Part shown: positions 12,905-13,466 of the stretch, piece after piece
How positions within the stretch are numbered: the first letter of the stretch is position 1
How the letters are laid out: each line of letters begins with the position of its first letter
Program-made: the position numbers and the translations under genes
Assembly (NCBI GenBank): GCA_031178025.1
Contig: JAPSJU010000034.1
Span: 1-13,466, forward strand
Length of the DNA stretch: 13,466 bases
Source of the DNA: Agromyces sp.
GTDB taxonomy: Bacteria > Actinomycetota > Actinomycetes > Actinomycetales > Microbacteriaceae
Direction: 5' to 3'
Notes under the pieces: generated by a model
Database searches by the model: none
Told to the model about the DNA's origin: nothing
Seen by the model: only the letters and a program-made list of their open reading frames with translations

Positions 12905-13464
12905 TGGGCCGGCTCATCATCGAGCAGATCGTGAGCGCCGACGGCTATGCGGCGGAGCCCGACGGCGGGATCGACTTCATGCAGGCCGCCGAGATCGGCA
13001 ATCCGAACGACGAGGATCAGCTCGCCTTCCTGCAGTACGTGGACGCCATCCTGCTCGGCGCGACGACCTATCGCATGTTCGCCGGCTACTGGCCGACCGC
13101 CGACCCCGAGATCGAGGTCGTCGCCGAGCCGATCAATCGCCTCCCGAAGTTCGTCGTCTCGAACACCCTCGCCAGCGCCCCGTGGGGTGACGGCGCCATC
13201 GACATCCTGCGCGGTGACGGCGTCGACTCGGCGTGGGCACTGAAGCAGCGATACGGCGCGGTCGTCGTCTGGGGCAGCCTCACGCTCACGGATGCGCTGC
13301 TCGAGGCCGGACTGGTCGACGAGTTGCGCCTGCGGGTGGTGCCGGTGCTCATCGGAGCGGGCCGGTCGTTCACGCCCGCCGGCCTGGCACGACGACGCCT
13401 GGAACTCGATCACGCGACCTCCCACCCGAGCGGGCACGTGGGACTGAGCTACCGGCTGCGCTGA
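12904..13464 (+). CDS. Dihydrofolate reductase-like protein (RibD C-terminal domain family)
   Basis: 186 residues, complete; the stop is 2 bp before the window end. The family markers are present in order: LIIEQIVSADGY at the N-terminus, ILLGATTYRMFAGYWP (about 47-62), KFVVSNTL, and VWGSLTLTDALLEAGLVDELRL, which matches the NADPH-binding glycine region and following helix of RibD_C/DHFR folds. It is a stand-alone reductase domain without the RibD deaminase half, so it is unlikely to serve riboflavin synthesis. It is probably an NADPH-dependent reductase of unknown substrate. The arsR-AHSA1-RibD_C order is common in actinobacteria, which suggests that the reductase and the SRPBCC protein act on the same ligand sensed by the ArsR protein; that is inference. 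Confidence 0.9.
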   Translation: MGRLIIEQIVSADGYAAEPDGGIDFMQAAEIGNPNDEDQLAFLQYVDAILLGATTYRMFAGYWPTADPEIEVVAEPINRLPKFVVSNTLASAPWGDGAIDILRGDGVDSAWALKQRYGAVVVWGSLTLTDALLEAGLVDELRLRVVPVLIGAGRSFTPAGLARRRLELDHATSHPSGHVGLSYRLR

Positions 13465-13466
13465 TC

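Overview
The window is about 70% G+C, has no tRNA, rRNA, CRISPR array or transposase, and reads as ordinary chromosome of a high-GC Gram-positive actinobacterium. Codon use, GTG starts, TANNNT -10 boxes, possible leaderless starts and the dense GGATGC/GCATCC hexamer point to the Microbacteriaceae (Agromyces/Microbacterium-like). The family placement is inference and I do not name a species.

Layout, left to right. (1) 1-1112, minus: N-terminal part of a lipoprotein with a NodB-type polysaccharide deacetylase domain, cut by the window edge. (2) 1113-1343: a dyad-rich intergenic region. (3) 1344-3453, plus: a two-gene unit made of a DUF6421-like protein of unknown function with an HDxxH...EExxxD motif, overlapped by 8 nt by a short-chain dehydrogenase. 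(4) 3484-4179, minus: a membrane-anchored protein with a Pro-rich stalk and a small two-Cys domain of unknown role. (5) 4276-5607, minus: an MFS transporter. (6) 5677-6483, minus: a DeoR-family regulator, probably cotranscribed with the MFS gene. (7) 6545-9706, minus: a large secreted GH97 glycosidase with an NPCBM module at each end. A perfect 12-bp-arm hairpin separates it from deoR. (8) 9909-12037, plus: a NarL/DesK-type histidine kinase and response regulator that overlap by 4 nt, divergent from the glycosidase. (9) 12094-13464, plus: an ArsR-type repressor, an AHSA1/SRPBCC protein and a RibD-C/DHFR-like reductase in a tightly overlapping operon with a clear promoter and operator.

How the genes may work together. 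GH97, DeoR and MFS form a plausible carbohydrate-use module: a secreted alpha-glycosidase releases sugar, a DeoR-type protein senses a phosphorylated sugar, and a transporter moves a related solute. The 202-bp gap between the glycosidase and the kinase holds a good promoter for the glycosidase, two inverted repeats flanking that promoter, and a perfect 16-bp palindrome just upstream of the kinase -10. It looks like a regulatory hub, and the two-component system could control the glycosidase. The ArsR-SRPBCC-reductase cassette is a recurrent actinobacterial arrangement whose inducer is unknown.

The least explained material is the DUF6421-SDR pair with its palindrome-rich leader, the Pro-rich anchored protein, and the dyads of the 9707-9908 region. 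I found no clear evidence of a wholly new defence or mobile system.
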